A stretch of DNA of 57,962 nucleotides from Candidatus Nomurabacteria bacterium (GTDB lineage Bacteria; Patescibacteriota; Minisyncoccia; Phycocordibacterales; SBAW01). The notes under the pieces are model-generated. The model saw only the letters and a program-made list of their open reading frames with translations, had not been told where the DNA came from and did not search any database. A program made the translations under genes and the position numbers. The stretch is taken from positions 1 through 57,962 of the forward strand of contig CALQZN010000001.1 of NCBI GenBank assembly GCA_943349675.1, in the 5' to 3' direction. Positions 19,072-27,816 of the stretch are shown here, one piece after another (within the stretch, counting starts at the first letter, position 1; each line of letters opens with the position of its first letter).

Positions 19072-20136
19072 ATGGCTTTTAATAAAAAGAAAGAGGTAGT
19101 GCCGAAGACAATGGGTACCCGTGACTCATCTGCTATAGACGCCGCTATTCGCGAGATAAAAACAAAGTTTGGTGACGAAGCGATAATGAAACTAGGCGAC
19201 ACCCCACGTGTCGACATCGACGCCATACCCTCGGGCTCTATTGGCTTGGACTGGGCGCTTGGTATTGGTGGATACCCACGAGGGCGCATTTTGGAAATAT
19301 TTGGCCCCGAGTCGTCCGGCAAGACCACCCTATCACTGCATGCCATTGCCGAAGCCCAGAAAAAAGGAGGAGTATGTGCCTTTATTGATGCAGAACACGC
19401 ACTTGACCCGCAATATGCCGAAAAAATAGGCGTCAAATTAAATGAGCTGCTCGTCTCGCAGCCCGACACAGGCGAACAAGCGCTCGAGATTGTTGAGTCG
19501 CTGGTGCGATCGGGCAAAATCGATATTATTGTCATTGACTCTGTCGCAGCACTTACCCCAAAAGATGAGATAGAGGGCGACATGGGGCAAAGCCACGTGG
19601 GCAAGCAAGCACGGCTAATGTCACAAGCGCTGCGCAAATTGACCGCCATAACGTCGAAGTCTAAAACCGTGGTGATTTTTATAAACCAAATCCGCATGCA
19701 AATTGGCATGATGTTTGGCAATCCGGAAACTACACCCGGCGGAAAGGCGCTTAAGTTTTACACCAGCGTACGACTCGACATTCGCCGCATAGCACAAATC
19801 AAAAAAGGAGAAGAAGTTGTAGGCGGTAGACACCGCGTAAAAGTGGTTAAGAATAAAGTTGCTGCACCGTTTCGCAAAGTTGAGTTTGACCTACTCTACA
19901 ACGAAGGCATCTCTCGCGAAGGCGAATTGTTGGCATTGGGCGAGAGTTTGGGGATAGTCAAAAAAAGCGGCTCATCATATGCTTTTGGCGAAGAGAAGCT
20001 CGGACGTGGCTATGATGCCTCTCGAACTTACCTGCGAGAAAACACAAAAATAGCGAACGAGTTGCTTAAACAAATCCGCACATCGCTTGAAACTAACACC
20101 CCAGGCAAAGTCAGTGGTGGAGACTCCGACGACTAA
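19072..20136 (+). CDS. recA: Recombinase RecA
   Basis: The 354-residue protein has the RecA ATPase core: Walker A GPESSGKTT, the DSVAALTPKDEIEGDMG segment (Walker B and loop L1), FINQIRMQIGMMFGNPETTPGG (L2 region) and KVVKNKVAAPFR. RecA forms filaments on single-stranded DNA for recombination and repair. The start ATG 19072 is 5 bases after the preceding stop, so it is the last gene of the ftsK operon. The stop overlaps by 4 bases the stop of the convergent membrane-protein gene. The acidic C-terminal tail (GGDSDD) is shorter than in E. coli. Confidence 0.97.
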   Translation: MAFNKKKEVVPKTMGTRDSSAIDAAIREIKTKFGDEAIMKLGDTPRVDIDAIPSGSIGLDWALGIGGYPRGRILEIFGPESSGKTTLSLHAIAEAQKKGGVCAFIDAEHALDPQYAEKIGVKLNELLVSQPDTGEQALEIVESLVRSGKIDIIVIDSVAALTPKDEIEGDMGQSHVGKQARLMSQALRKLTAITSKSKTVVIFINQIRMQIGMMFGNPETTPGGKALKFYTSVRLDIRRIAQIKKGEEVVGGRHRVKVVKNKVAAPFRKVEFDLLYNEGISREGELLALGESLGIVKKSGSSYAFGEEKLGRGYDASRTYLRENTKIANELLKQIRTSLETNTPGKVSGGDSDD

Positions 20137-20459
20137 GCAAACCTACCTTCTATCCGAGTTAGTGAACGGAGCGCATCAGCCAATAAGAGCCCGAGCGTTA
20201 CGCTACCCACCACCAGCGCAAGCTGGACCACAAGCGTGGTGCCCAAAACTGCGGACAGTACGAACGTGCCGATATTAAATATGCCACCCTTGGCTACTGT
20301 AGCCAGGTTGATCAGTACATTAGACAGTGATACAAACGCCACAATACCTACAAAAGACAGCGCCAGCCCGTACATTTTAAACGCAAAGACGCTGGTACAC
20401 TGCCGCACCGCATAGATTACCGCGACACCGGCCATCACTTGTTGTTCTATTTTACTCAT
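20133..20459 (-). CDS. Small membrane protein paired with sigma factor
   Basis: The 108-residue protein has three or four hydrophobic helices (KMYGLALSFVGIVAFVSLSNVLI, NIGTFVLSAVLGTTLVVQLALVV and GSVTLGLLLADALRSLTRI). It starts 14 bases after the ECF-type sigma gene on the same strand, the usual place for an anti-sigma factor, but it lacks a clear cytoplasmic anti-sigma domain. It also has its own TATAAT element 7 bases before ATG 20459, so it can be made alone. Its 3' end overlaps recA by 4 bases. Anti-sigma function is only a guess from position. Confidence 0.6.
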   Translation of the reverse strand: MSKIEQQVMAGVAVIYAVRQCTSVFAFKMYGLALSFVGIVAFVSLSNVLINLATVAKGGIFNIGTFVLSAVLGTTLVVQLALVVGSVTLGLLLADALRSLTRIEGRFA

Positions 20460-20473
20460 GGTCTTTATTATAA

Positions 20474-21079
20474 TTAAATTTTTGTAGTAATAGTTTCGTA
20501 CATGCGTCTGAACTCGTGCTTTGCCCTATGTACCCGAGTTTTAACTGCCCCGACACTCAAGCCTTCAACTGCAGCTATCTCCTCTTGCGATTTGCCTTCG
20601 ATAAAAAATAGAGTGAGTACACGAGCAAACGACTCGGGCATTTTTGCAAACACTGACGCAACTTCGTCTATAAACTCCTTCTTTTCAAACTGCCGCAAGT
20701 TTTTATCTGGAATCAGCGCCCAGATTTCTTCGTCTAGGTCTGCCCGCTGTGCGCCTTCCTTTTTGCGTTTTGCGTAGTGGGTCAAGGCAGTGTTAATTAG
20801 TATACGATACCCCCAAGACGAAAAACTTGCCCCTTCTTGTTTTTTAAACTTTAAAGCATTGAGGTATATTTTTGTAAAAGCTTCCTGCACAACATCCTCT
20901 GCCTCTTGGCGGTCTCGGACAATACCCTGTGCTTTACGTAAAAAAGGCTCTTCGTACTTTTGTACCAGCTGTGCAAACACAGACGGTTTAGACAGCGACA
21001 AAAGCAACAATTCTTCATCTTCCATCGTTTGTGGAAGTGATACTTTTTCTACTTCATCTAAGGATAAGTATTCCTTCAT
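20474..21079 (-). CDS. ECF-type RNA polymerase sigma factor
   Basis: The 201-residue protein has region 2 (FAQLVQKYEEPFLRKAQGIV, then QEAEDVVQEAFTKIYLNALKF, then FSSWGYRILINTALTHYAKRK) and region 4 (PESFARVLTLFFIEGKSQEEIA, then EGLSVGAVKTRVHRAKHEFRR), with no region 3, as in ECF sigmas. It directs polymerase to a special promoter set, perhaps for envelope stress. ATG 21079 gives MKEYLSLDE; an ATG at 21097 adds six residues and cannot be excluded. It is divergent from efp and followed by a membrane protein that could control it. Confidence 0.88.
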   Translation of the reverse strand: MKEYLSLDEVEKVSLPQTMEDEELLLLSLSKPSVFAQLVQKYEEPFLRKAQGIVRDRQEAEDVVQEAFTKIYLNALKFKKQEGASFSSWGYRILINTALTHYAKRKKEGAQRADLDEEIWALIPDKNLRQFEKKEFIDEVASVFAKMPESFARVLTLFFIEGKSQEEIAAVEGLSVGAVKTRVHRAKHEFRRMYETITTKI

Positions 21080-21159
21080 GGTCACAGCATATATCATATG
21101 GGCCTCTATTCCTACAACCTCCCCATACGCCCTAAAGTTGCAGAGCGGGGATTTTTAAG

Positions 21160-21165
21160 TACAAT
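21160..21165 (+). promoter_or_regulatory. efp -10 element, leaderless start
   Basis: TACAAT lies 7 bases before ATG 21173 and TTGCAG (21138-21143) forms a plausible -35 with a 16-base spacer. The element decides the start: the earlier ATG at 21164 lies inside the -10. Confidence 0.55.
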
Positions 21166-21172
21166 GGCCAGC

Positions 21173-21763
21173 ATGCTTGAATATAATGAAATTTTGCCAA
21201 AAAAAGTAATTCTCATGGACGGCGAGCCCTATGAAGTGCTTGATGCGCACGTCTTTCGTAAACAAATGCGCAAACCGGTCAATCAGACAAAGCTCCGCCA
21301 TTTGATTACCGGCAAAGTGACAGAGCAAGCCTTCCACCAGTCTGAAAAAGCAGAGGAGGCTGACTTGTCACTTAAACCTGTTAAGTATTTATATACTAAC
21401 AAGGGTGAATTTTGGTTTTGTAGCGAAAAAAACCCAGCAGATAGGTTTACACTCACTCAAGACACTGTAGGGACTGCGGGACAATTTTTAAAACCAAACG
21501 CAGTGGTTGAAGCGCTGGTATTTGACGAGCCGGGCAATGACGACGAGGGTAAAATAATTGCAGTGCGTGTACCTATTAAAGTAGAGCTTACTGTAAAAGA
21601 AGCACCACCAGCCGTGCGCGGAAACACCGCACAAGGCGGCAGCAAACAAATAGTTCTTGAGACGGGGGCCACCATTAACGCTCCCCTGTTTATAAACGAG
21701 GGCGACGTGGTGCGCATTAATACCGAAACGGGCGAATACGTTGAGCGAGTAGATAAGAAATAA
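21173..21763 (+). CDS. efp: Elongation factor P, lacking the conserved Lys34
   Basis: The 196-residue protein has the three-domain EF-P layout (MLEYNEILPKKVILMDGEPYEV; KVELTVKEAPPAVRGNT; LETGATINAPLFINEGDVVRINTETGEYVERV). EF-P relieves ribosomes stalled at polyproline. The tip loop that in E. coli reads KPGKGQAF and carries the modified Lys34 here aligns without gaps to RKQMRKPV, putting Met where Lys34 should be, with Lys and Arg either side. ATG 21173 is fixed by a -10 element 7 bases upstream. It is divergent from the sigma gene and ends at a terminator shared with rpsR. Confidence 0.93.
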   Translation: MLEYNEILPKKVILMDGEPYEVLDAHVFRKQMRKPVNQTKLRHLITGKVTEQAFHQSEKAEEADLSLKPVKYLYTNKGEFWFCSEKNPADRFTLTQDTVGTAGQFLKPNAVVEALVFDEPGNDDEGKIIAVRVPIKVELTVKEAPPAVRGNTAQGGSKQIVLETGATINAPLFINEGDVVRINTETGEYVERVDKK

Positions 21764-21771
21764 TTTAAAAT

Positions 21772-21805
21772 AAAAAATCCCCGAGACATTCTCGGGGATT
21801 TTTTA
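21772..21805. terminator. Terminator shared by efp and rpsR
   Basis: ATCCCCGAG and CTCGGGGAT pair around ACATT, with A-run and T-run flanks, so it works for efp on the plus strand and the rpsF-ssb-rpsR operon on the minus strand. Confidence 0.9.
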
Positions 21806-21817
21806 TTTGGAAGTGAC

Positions 21818-22018
21818 TTAACGAACAATGTAGGGCAAGAGTGCCATAAAACGAGCACGTTTGACCGCCTCTGCAAGTGCGCGTTGGTTAGGGGCAGAGA
21901 GGCCAGTCCGACGACGTGGCATTATTTTGCCATGAGGATTCAAGAACTTCTTCAATATCTCGGTATCTTTGTAGTCGATACGCTGGAATTGCGCGACGTA
22001 TGTATCTTTAGTTGGCAT
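21818..22018 (-). CDS. rpsR: Ribosomal protein S18
   Basis: The 66-residue protein shows the S18 core: IDYKDTEILKKFLNPHGKIMPRRRTGL followed by QRALAEAVKRARFMALLPYI. It sits on the platform of the small subunit next to S6. It is last in the rpsF-ssb-rpsR order typical of bacteria, 23 bases after ssb. Length is slightly short of the usual 70-75. It ends at the shared terminator. Confidence 0.96.
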   Translation of the reverse strand: MPTKDTYVAQFQRIDYKDTEILKKFLNPHGKIMPRRRTGLSAPNQRALAEAVKRARFMALLPYIVR

Positions 22019-22041
22019 GATAATTTTTGTAGTTATTACGT

Positions 22042-22479
22042 TTAAAAAGGAATATCGTCTGGGTTAATATCTTCTGCTGGGTAGTCTATCGCGTCATCCT
22101 TTGGATGTGCTGCTGGCGCTTGCGACGCTCCGGTGTCTGCATACCCACTACTTGCCCCACCACTACCGCGTGAACCAAATTGTACGCGCTCGGCGACTAT
22201 TTCAGTCCGGTACTGCTTGACCCCATCTTTGTCCCAACTACGGGTCTGGATGCGGCCTTCAATAAGTGCCTGGCTCCCCTTTTTGAGATACTGTGCCGAC
22301 GTCTCTGCTTGGCGACCAAACACAACTACATTGTGGAATTCTGGCACATCTTCCCACCGCTCATCTTTTTTAACACGGCGGTTAGTGGCTACTCCAAAAG
22401 ACGCAACTTGCGCACCCGATGGCAAAGACTTTACCTCTGGGTCGCGAGTCAGGTTACCAAAAAGAATGACTTTATTCAT
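22042..22479 (-). CDS. ssb: Single-stranded DNA-binding protein
   Basis: The 145-residue protein has the OB fold (MNKVILFGNLTRDPEVKSLP, EFHNVVVFGRQAETSAQYLKKGSQALIEGRI, YRTEIVAERVQF), a Gly/Ser/Ala-rich linker and an acidic tip (DINPDDIPF) that recruits repair proteins. It binds single-stranded DNA in replication and recombination. ATG 22479 has TATACT 7 bases upstream, so it may have its own leaderless promoter as well as read-through from rpsF. It is 20 bases downstream of rpsF. Confidence 0.96.
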   Translation of the reverse strand: MNKVILFGNLTRDPEVKSLPSGAQVASFGVATNRRVKKDERWEDVPEFHNVVVFGRQAETSAQYLKKGSQALIEGRIQTRSWDKDGVKQYRTEIVAERVQFGSRGSGGASSGYADTGASQAPAAHPKDDAIDYPAEDINPDDIPF

Positions 22480-22499
22480 ACTGCTTAGTATATACCTTC

Positions 22500-23021
22500 T
22501 TAGGCCACTAGGGCGTCTATCGACTTGTCGATATCTGCATCAGACACAGGGCCTGTTTTCTCTGCCTCTGCTTCTGGTTTTTTGATAGTCTCGCCTTCCA
22601 AGCGGTCAGAGGCAAACACGGCACGACGTGGTGCTTGGGTAATATCTTCACGCACAGTCTCGATAAGCAAGAAGCGCAGCACGTCGCGCATGCCACGAAG
22701 CGATATTTCGAACGCAGGGATTGCCTCGCGCTCGAGAGCAAATTTAATAAAACCAAAATATGCATCGTTGTACTTGTCACGGCGGCCAACATTTGCTCGC
22801 TCTACAGTGTACGCAAGCACTATTTTTTTTGGGAACTGCTCACTAATAATTTCAGCACTCCCAAGCGCTTGACGGACTTTCTCTACCACGCCTGCTACCC
22901 CGTCTTCTGGGATAGTAGGCACGACGTGAAAGCCGACCTCGTATACGACGCGCTCGCCTGCATCAGCAGATGAGTCAATCGCTTGGGTTAATCCTTCTTC
23001 AGGATGCGATTTTGTAACCAT
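22500..23021 (-). CDS. rpsF: Ribosomal protein S6, with C-terminal extension
   Basis: The 173-residue protein holds an S6-like ferredoxin-fold region (YEVGFHVVPTIPEDGVAGVVEKVRQAL, KKIVLAYTVERANVGRRDKYNDAYFGFIKFALEREAI, FEISLRGMRDVLRFLLIETV) with long N- and C-terminal tails; ordinary S6 is about 100 residues. The C-terminal part (PEAEAEKTGPVSDADIDKS) is acidic. Placement first in rpsF-ssb-rpsR supports the call. ATG 23021 is decided by TGG-TACAGT 6 bases upstream, over a GTG at 23027. S6 pairs with S18 on the platform. Confidence 0.88.
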   Translation of the reverse strand: MVTKSHPEEGLTQAIDSSADAGERVVYEVGFHVVPTIPEDGVAGVVEKVRQALGSAEIISEQFPKKIVLAYTVERANVGRRDKYNDAYFGFIKFALEREAIPAFEISLRGMRDVLRFLLIETVREDITQAPRRAVFASDRLEGETIKKPEAEAEKTGPVSDADIDKSIDALVA

Positions 23022-23060
23022 GGCCACACTGTACCAGAATATTTGAGGAATGCAACCGGG

Positions 23061-23888
23061 CTATGACAGGCCAAAAACCCGTTGTGCCGTAAGGAGTATT
23101 TGCTCGCGCAGCGCCTCTTCCCCCACCCCTTTGATTTCGGCGAGTTTGCGGACAATGTCCGGTATGTACATGGGCTCGTTGCGTTTGCCGCGGTTGGGCA
23201 CCGGCGTGATGTAAGGCGCGTCAGTCTCGGAAAGCAGCATGTCCAGCGGTGTGTTGCGTACCACCTCGTCGTAGTCGTGCGTGAAGGTCACGACACCTGT
23301 GAATGACAAAGTGAAACCAATGTCGAGAAATTGTTTTGCCACTTCCCACTGTCCTGCAAAAAAGTGTACGTCCCCTTGTACTTTTGCGTGTGTTTTGAGT
23401 AGCTCCAGTGCATCTTTGTATGCATCCCCACCCTCGCCACTGCGGATGTGCAACATGAGCGGCTTGTTCAACGTATTGGCCAACTCTATTTGCGCAACAA
23501 ACGCTTCGTACTGTATTTTTTTTGTCTCTTCGTCGAGCCGATAGTAGTCGAGCCCACACTCACCCACCGCGATTACCTTGGGGTCTTGCCCCAATTTTTT
23601 ATAAAACTCAAAATCAAACACCTCGCCTCGGCTTACAAACTCCTTCCCACCCTCGCCAAGCTCTTTGGTGTCGTGGTACGACTTTGCGGTATGCACGGGG
23701 TGCAGCCCTATAGTTGCGTATACGTCGTCGCGACCCTGCGCCACTTCCACTGCCGCATGTGAGGTGTCTTGCTGGGTGCCTACCAAGTTCATCCCCACCC
23801 CTGCCTCTTTAGCGCGCGCAAAAACCTCTTCTCGGTCAACATCGTATGCAACAAATTGCACGTGTGTATGTGCGTCGAAGTAGCGCAT
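23061..23888 (-). CDS. tatD: TatD-family metal-dependent DNase
   Basis: The 275-residue protein shows the TatD signatures: FDAHTHVQF (metal-binding HxH near the N-terminus), TIGLHPVHT, AVGECGLDYYR, PLMLHIRSGEGGDAY, DVHFFAGQWEVAKQFLD and LLSETDAPYITPVPNRGKRNEP. These residues bind two metals in a TIM barrel. TatD proteins are 3'-5' exonucleases acting on DNA and RNA. The gene is 2 bases downstream of metG, as often in bacteria, and shares its transcript. Start ATG 23888 gives the conserved N-terminus. Confidence 0.93.
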   Translation of the reverse strand: MRYFDAHTHVQFVAYDVDREEVFARAKEAGVGMNLVGTQQDTSHAAVEVAQGRDDVYATIGLHPVHTAKSYHDTKELGEGGKEFVSRGEVFDFEFYKKLGQDPKVIAVGECGLDYYRLDEETKKIQYEAFVAQIELANTLNKPLMLHIRSGEGGDAYKDALELLKTHAKVQGDVHFFAGQWEVAKQFLDIGFTLSFTGVVTFTHDYDEVVRNTPLDMLLSETDAPYITPVPNRGKRNEPMYIPDIVRKLAEIKGVGEEALREQILLTAQRVFGLS

Positions 23889-23890
23889 AG

Positions 23891-25324
23891 TTAGTCTTTA
23901 CGAGGGAACAAGTTTTCAGGTTTTTTGTTTTCAACAATAGCTTGTTTAAGCGCTTCACTAACCGCTGGCGTAAACGGGCCGAGCAGTCGAGCGATTGTAT
24001 ACAACTCTTGCGTAAGCTCAAAGATTATTTTCTTCCCTGCTGCGGCATCTGTTTTTACCACTTTAAACGGCTCTGTCTGGGTAATTTTTTGGTCCAATGC
24101 GCCCACTTGCTCAAATACAAACCCGAGTGCTTTATGTACCTCAAAATTTTCCAGCGCCTCCGCGTATTCTTTAGGAAATGGCGCAGCCTCTGGGTGCGTG
24201 CCGTTTTCTAAGTGTGTCTGCGCCAACTGCATAACCCGCGCGGCCAAGTTACCAAGTCCATTTGCCAAGTCAGCGTTGTACGCATCTTTAAACGCCTCTC
24301 GTGTAATGTCACCATCTTCAAACGGCGATATGTGCCGAGCCAAGTAGTAACGTACAGCATCGGTGCCATACTCTGCCAACAACTCTTCTGGATCGATAAC
24401 ATTCCCAAGTGTCTTGGACATTTTTTTGCCGCCCGAGGTAATAAACCCATGCACCAAGAGCGATTTGGGTAGTGGCACCCCCGCCGACAGCAGCATAGCG
24501 GGCCAAATAGCAGCATGGAAGCGTAAAATATCTTTACCCATCACGTGCACTTGTGCAGGCCAAAACTTTGCAAACAATTCGCCCCCTTGTCCGTACCCCA
24601 GAGCCGTAATGTAATTAGCAAGAGCGTCACACCACACATACATAACCTGGGTATCGTCGCCCGGCACAGGTATGCCAAGACTCTGTGGCCAGTCTGCTTT
24701 GCGTGGGCGCGAAAAACTTACGTCTTGTAAACCTTCGTTAAGTAATGAGAGGATCTCATTTTTGCGTGACTCCGGCACCACGCTAAACTCATCCGATTCT
24801 ATTTTTTCTTTAATAACGTTCGTGTATTTTGAAAGCTTAAAGAAGTAATTTTCTTCCTTTAAAAATTGAGGCTCCACTCCATGGTCAGGGCATTTGCCAT
24901 CTACTAAATCTTTCTCAGTGACAAATGCCTCGTGCCCCACACAATACAGCCCTTCGTATTCTTTCTTGTAGATATCACCCGCCGCTACCAACTTTTGCCA
25001 CAGTGCTTGTGCGCCTGGCCAATGTTTTTGTTGGTCGGTTGTGCGGATAAATTGGTCGTAGGAAATATTAAGTTCGCCAAACAATGACGCAAACTTGTCC
25101 ACAATCTCATCCAAAAAAATTATTGGGTCCTTCCCTTCTTTGCGGGCAGCATCGATCATTTTTTGCGTGTTTTCGTCAGAGCCGGTCAAAAAATACACTT
25201 CGTTTCCGACAAGGCGTTGGTACCGCGCTAAAATATCACTCACAGTGGTGGTGTAGGCATGACCCAGATGCAATTTTGCATTGGGGTAAAAAATGGGCGT
25301 CGTAATATAAAAAGTCTTGGCCAT
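23891..25324 (-). CDS. metG: Methionyl-tRNA synthetase
   Basis: The 477-residue class I synthetase has the HIGH-type motif (HLGH in FYPNAKLHLGHAYTTTVSDI), the zinc/connective region (LYCVGHEAFVTEKDLVDGKCPDHG, which has lost some Cys of the four-Cys knuckle), a WCDALANYITALGY block and KMSKTLGNVIDP. It ends at the anticodon-binding helices; the C-terminal tRNA-binding (EMAP-II-like) domain is absent. A free protein of that type is encoded at 57535-57864, which may do the job in trans. It lies 9 bases after the AI-2E-like gene and is followed by tatD. Confidence 0.95.
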   Translation of the reverse strand: MAKTFYITTPIFYPNAKLHLGHAYTTTVSDILARYQRLVGNEVYFLTGSDENTQKMIDAARKEGKDPIIFLDEIVDKFASLFGELNISYDQFIRTTDQQKHWPGAQALWQKLVAAGDIYKKEYEGLYCVGHEAFVTEKDLVDGKCPDHGVEPQFLKEENYFFKLSKYTNVIKEKIESDEFSVVPESRKNEILSLLNEGLQDVSFSRPRKADWPQSLGIPVPGDDTQVMYVWCDALANYITALGYGQGGELFAKFWPAQVHVMGKDILRFHAAIWPAMLLSAGVPLPKSLLVHGFITSGGKKMSKTLGNVIDPEELLAEYGTDAVRYYLARHISPFEDGDITREAFKDAYNADLANGLGNLAARVMQLAQTHLENGTHPEAAPFPKEYAEALENFEVHKALGFVFEQVGALDQKITQTEPFKVVKTDAAAGKKIIFELTQELYTIARLLGPFTPAVSEALKQAIVENKKPENLFPRKD

Positions 25325-25333
25325 GACACAAAA

Positions 25334-26407
25334 CTACTGCCCTTCTGCACCGGGCGCAAGGCCCGACTTTACCAACAAACGCGCCTTTCTCTTTTCAATA
25401 TCGTTTACCAATTCTTGTATTGCCCCCGCAATAGGGACGGACAACAGTACTCCCAAGAAGCCCACCAGTTTAAGCCCCACCAAAAGCGCCAAAATAACCA
25501 ACAAGGGCGGTACACCCACCACCTTTTTTACTACCACGGGGTAAATCAAATGCGCCTCAAACTGCTGCACAATTACGTAGAGGCCTGTCACCAGTAGGGC
25601 TTGGGTCACTCCCCCAAACGAAAAGGCAATTATCACCGCCGGTATTGCTGCCAAAAATTGCCCAAACACCGGAATAAGCTCAAACAGCGCAGCAAGCACC
25701 GCAAGCAGCAGCGGGTGCGGGACCCCCAAAATCAAAAGCCCCAGGTACAACAACACCCCAACAATCACTCCCAGTATCAACTGCCCTTGCATCCATTTAC
25801 CTATTTTGTCTTGGCTGCGCTTCCACAAATCCAACACATACGCCTCGTGTTGTACCGGCGTGATAAGGCGCAAAAAGTCGTCTACCCCTGTTTCTTGCAC
25901 AGAAAAGTAAAATGAAAAAACCACAATGAGCACGAGAGACGTGAGTCCGCCAAAAAATGCCGAAACAGTAGTAAACATCCCACCCGTCGAATTTGCAAGG
26001 GTGTTTGACATGTCACGCAAAAAGTCAGCCGAGGAGAGGGTGCTGGCAAAGTTACCAGGCAACAGTCCATGGGTTACGTCTGCCAAGTTAAATGCCGAAA
26101 GCGTTGCTGGCAGCTGCTGCAAAAAGTTCGCGGCATCGTTTAAAACTGGCGGGATAAAAAAGAAGAGTATAGTAGAAAAAGCCGTTATAACTCCAGCGTA
26201 AATAAAAATGACCGAAAAAAGCCGGTTCGCTCCCTGCCGCATCAAAGCCCCTACCCCAGGTTCAATTGCCGAAGCGATTACCACCGCAGAAAGTACGATA
26301 AGCACGATGTCTCGCAAATACCACAATAGCCCCACAAGACCGAGCAACAGGAGGATCTTAACGACACTCCCCGTCGTGATATGGACGCTTATATCACGGT
26401 TTTCCAT
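25334..26407 (-). CDS. AI-2E family permease
   Basis: The 357-residue protein has the PF01594 pattern: two N-terminal helices (LLLLGLVGLLWYLRDIVLIVLSAVVIASAI), a mid domain (PATLSAFNLADVTHGLLPG), and C-terminal helices (LGVPHPLLLAVLAALFELIPVFGQFLAAIPAVIIAF, then LEAHLIYPVVV-like VQQFEAHLIYPVVVKKVVGVPPLLVILALLVGLKLVGFLGVLLSVP). Family members export quorum signals or act as Na+/H+ exchangers; the substrate here is unknown. ATG 26407 is fixed by TGG-TAGTAT 6 bases upstream, over an in-frame codon two residues earlier. Confidence 0.88.
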   Translation of the reverse strand: MENRDISVHITTGSVVKILLLLGLVGLLWYLRDIVLIVLSAVVIASAIEPGVGALMRQGANRLFSVIFIYAGVITAFSTILFFFIPPVLNDAANFLQQLPATLSAFNLADVTHGLLPGNFASTLSSADFLRDMSNTLANSTGGMFTTVSAFFGGLTSLVLIVVFSFYFSVQETGVDDFLRLITPVQHEAYVLDLWKRSQDKIGKWMQGQLILGVIVGVLLYLGLLILGVPHPLLLAVLAALFELIPVFGQFLAAIPAVIIAFSFGGVTQALLVTGLYVIVQQFEAHLIYPVVVKKVVGVPPLLVILALLVGLKLVGFLGVLLSVPIAGAIQELVNDIEKRKARLLVKSGLAPGAEGQ

Positions 26408-26425
26408 AGGCACATACTACCACGT

Positions 26426-27814
26426 CTACCCTTTAATTTTAGCCATCAACATCTGTGCCAACTCTGCCACAGGCATGCGCTTCTGCTCGCCACTGTCGCG
26501 GTCACGCACAGTAACCGTGTCCTTCAGTTCTGCATTCTCGCCTAGCGTGTCGAAGTCAACGGTAATGCAAAATGGTGTACCAATTTCGTCTTGGCGGCGG
26601 TAGCGTTTGCCAATATTGCCGTTGTCGTCCCACACAATTTGTGGAATTTCTTTTTTAAGCTGCGTATACACTTCGCGCGCCTTCTCTACCAACTCGGGTT
26701 TATTTTTAAGTAAAGGAAAGACAGCAGCTTTAACCGGAGCCAGATGCGCAGGGAATTTGAGGTATACGCGCTTTTCTCCGCCCAACTCGTCTTCGGTGTA
26801 TGCTTTCACCAGCACGGCCAACAGATGGCGACCGACACCAAAAGTAGGCTCCAGGACATGCGGCACAAATTTTTCGTTTGTCTGCGGGTCCATATACTGC
26901 AAATCAACACCGCTGTGTGTAATATGATTTTTAAGGTCAAAGTCTGTGCGGTATGCAAGGCCGCCTATTTCATCAAACTTGTGCGGATAGTTAAAGTGGA
27001 AGTCCACTGTGCGTTTGGAGTAGTGCGCACGCTCTCCATCTGGGATCTCGACTTCACGGATGTCCTCTGGCGCAAAACCCAAAAGACTAAACCAGTTGTG
27101 CATTTGCTTTTGCCAATAGGCAAAATGTTCTTCCCAAGTTTTTTCTTCGATAAAGTACTCAAACTCCATTAATTCTAGCTCTCGTACGCGAAAAACAAAG
27201 TCGCGTGGCGCTATTTCGTTGCGGAAGTTGCGCCCAATTTGAGCGATACCAAACGGCAGCTTTGGATGATACGAGTCTAAGATGTTCTTAAAATTCACAA
27301 ACATCCCCTGCGCCGTCTCGGGACGCATGTATACAGTCGTGTCTGTACCATCGACTGAACCAACAGATGTTTTAAACATCATGTTGAACTGCTGTGGCGT
27401 TGAAAGGTCGTTACCGCCGGGGCTTTTTATTTTTTTCTCTGTAATGACTACACCCATTTGCTCAAGCGTCATACCCGTAGGGTCTACCCCAACATCCTCA
27501 AGCAGGTGGTCAGCACGGTAGCGTTTTTTGGTTTTTACATCCGTAACGAGCGGGTCGTTAAATCCACCCACGTGGCCACTTGCCTCCCATACTTTTGGGT
27601 TCATTAAAATTGCCGAATCAAGGCCGTACATGTCGTCACGCGACTCAACAAAAAAACGCCACCACAAATTTTCTATATTTTTTTTGAGGGCTACTCCCAA
27701 AGGCCCATAGTCCCAAGTACCCGCCAAGCCGCCATAAATTTCTGAGCCTTGGTACACAAAGCCGCGACGCTTACACAGCGACACGATTTTCTCCATTACA
27801 TTTTCTTCCGTCAT
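26426..27814 (-). CDS. glyQS: Glycyl-tRNA synthetase, single-chain class II
   Basis: The 462-residue protein is the homodimeric alpha2-type enzyme: VSLCKRRGFVYQGSEIYGGLAGTWDYGPLG, the motif 2 region QIGRNFRNEIAPRDFVFRVRELELMEFEYF, motif 3 around EPTFGVGRHLLAVL, and the C-terminal anticodon-binding domain (AHLAPVKAAVFPLLKN, DDNGNIGKRYRRQDEIGTPFCITVDFDTL). It charges tRNA-Gly. It is 2 bases downstream of the next gene's stop (27817), hence cotranscribed. No Shine-Dalgarno is visible. Confidence 0.96.
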   Translation of the reverse strand: MTEENVMEKIVSLCKRRGFVYQGSEIYGGLAGTWDYGPLGVALKKNIENLWWRFFVESRDDMYGLDSAILMNPKVWEASGHVGGFNDPLVTDVKTKKRYRADHLLEDVGVDPTGMTLEQMGVVITEKKIKSPGGNDLSTPQQFNMMFKTSVGSVDGTDTTVYMRPETAQGMFVNFKNILDSYHPKLPFGIAQIGRNFRNEIAPRDFVFRVRELELMEFEYFIEEKTWEEHFAYWQKQMHNWFSLLGFAPEDIREVEIPDGERAHYSKRTVDFHFNYPHKFDEIGGLAYRTDFDLKNHITHSGVDLQYMDPQTNEKFVPHVLEPTFGVGRHLLAVLVKAYTEDELGGEKRVYLKFPAHLAPVKAAVFPLLKNKPELVEKAREVYTQLKKEIPQIVWDDNGNIGKRYRRQDEIGTPFCITVDFDTLGENAELKDTVTVRDRDSGEQKRMPVAELAQMLMAKIKG

Positions 27815-27816
27815 AA

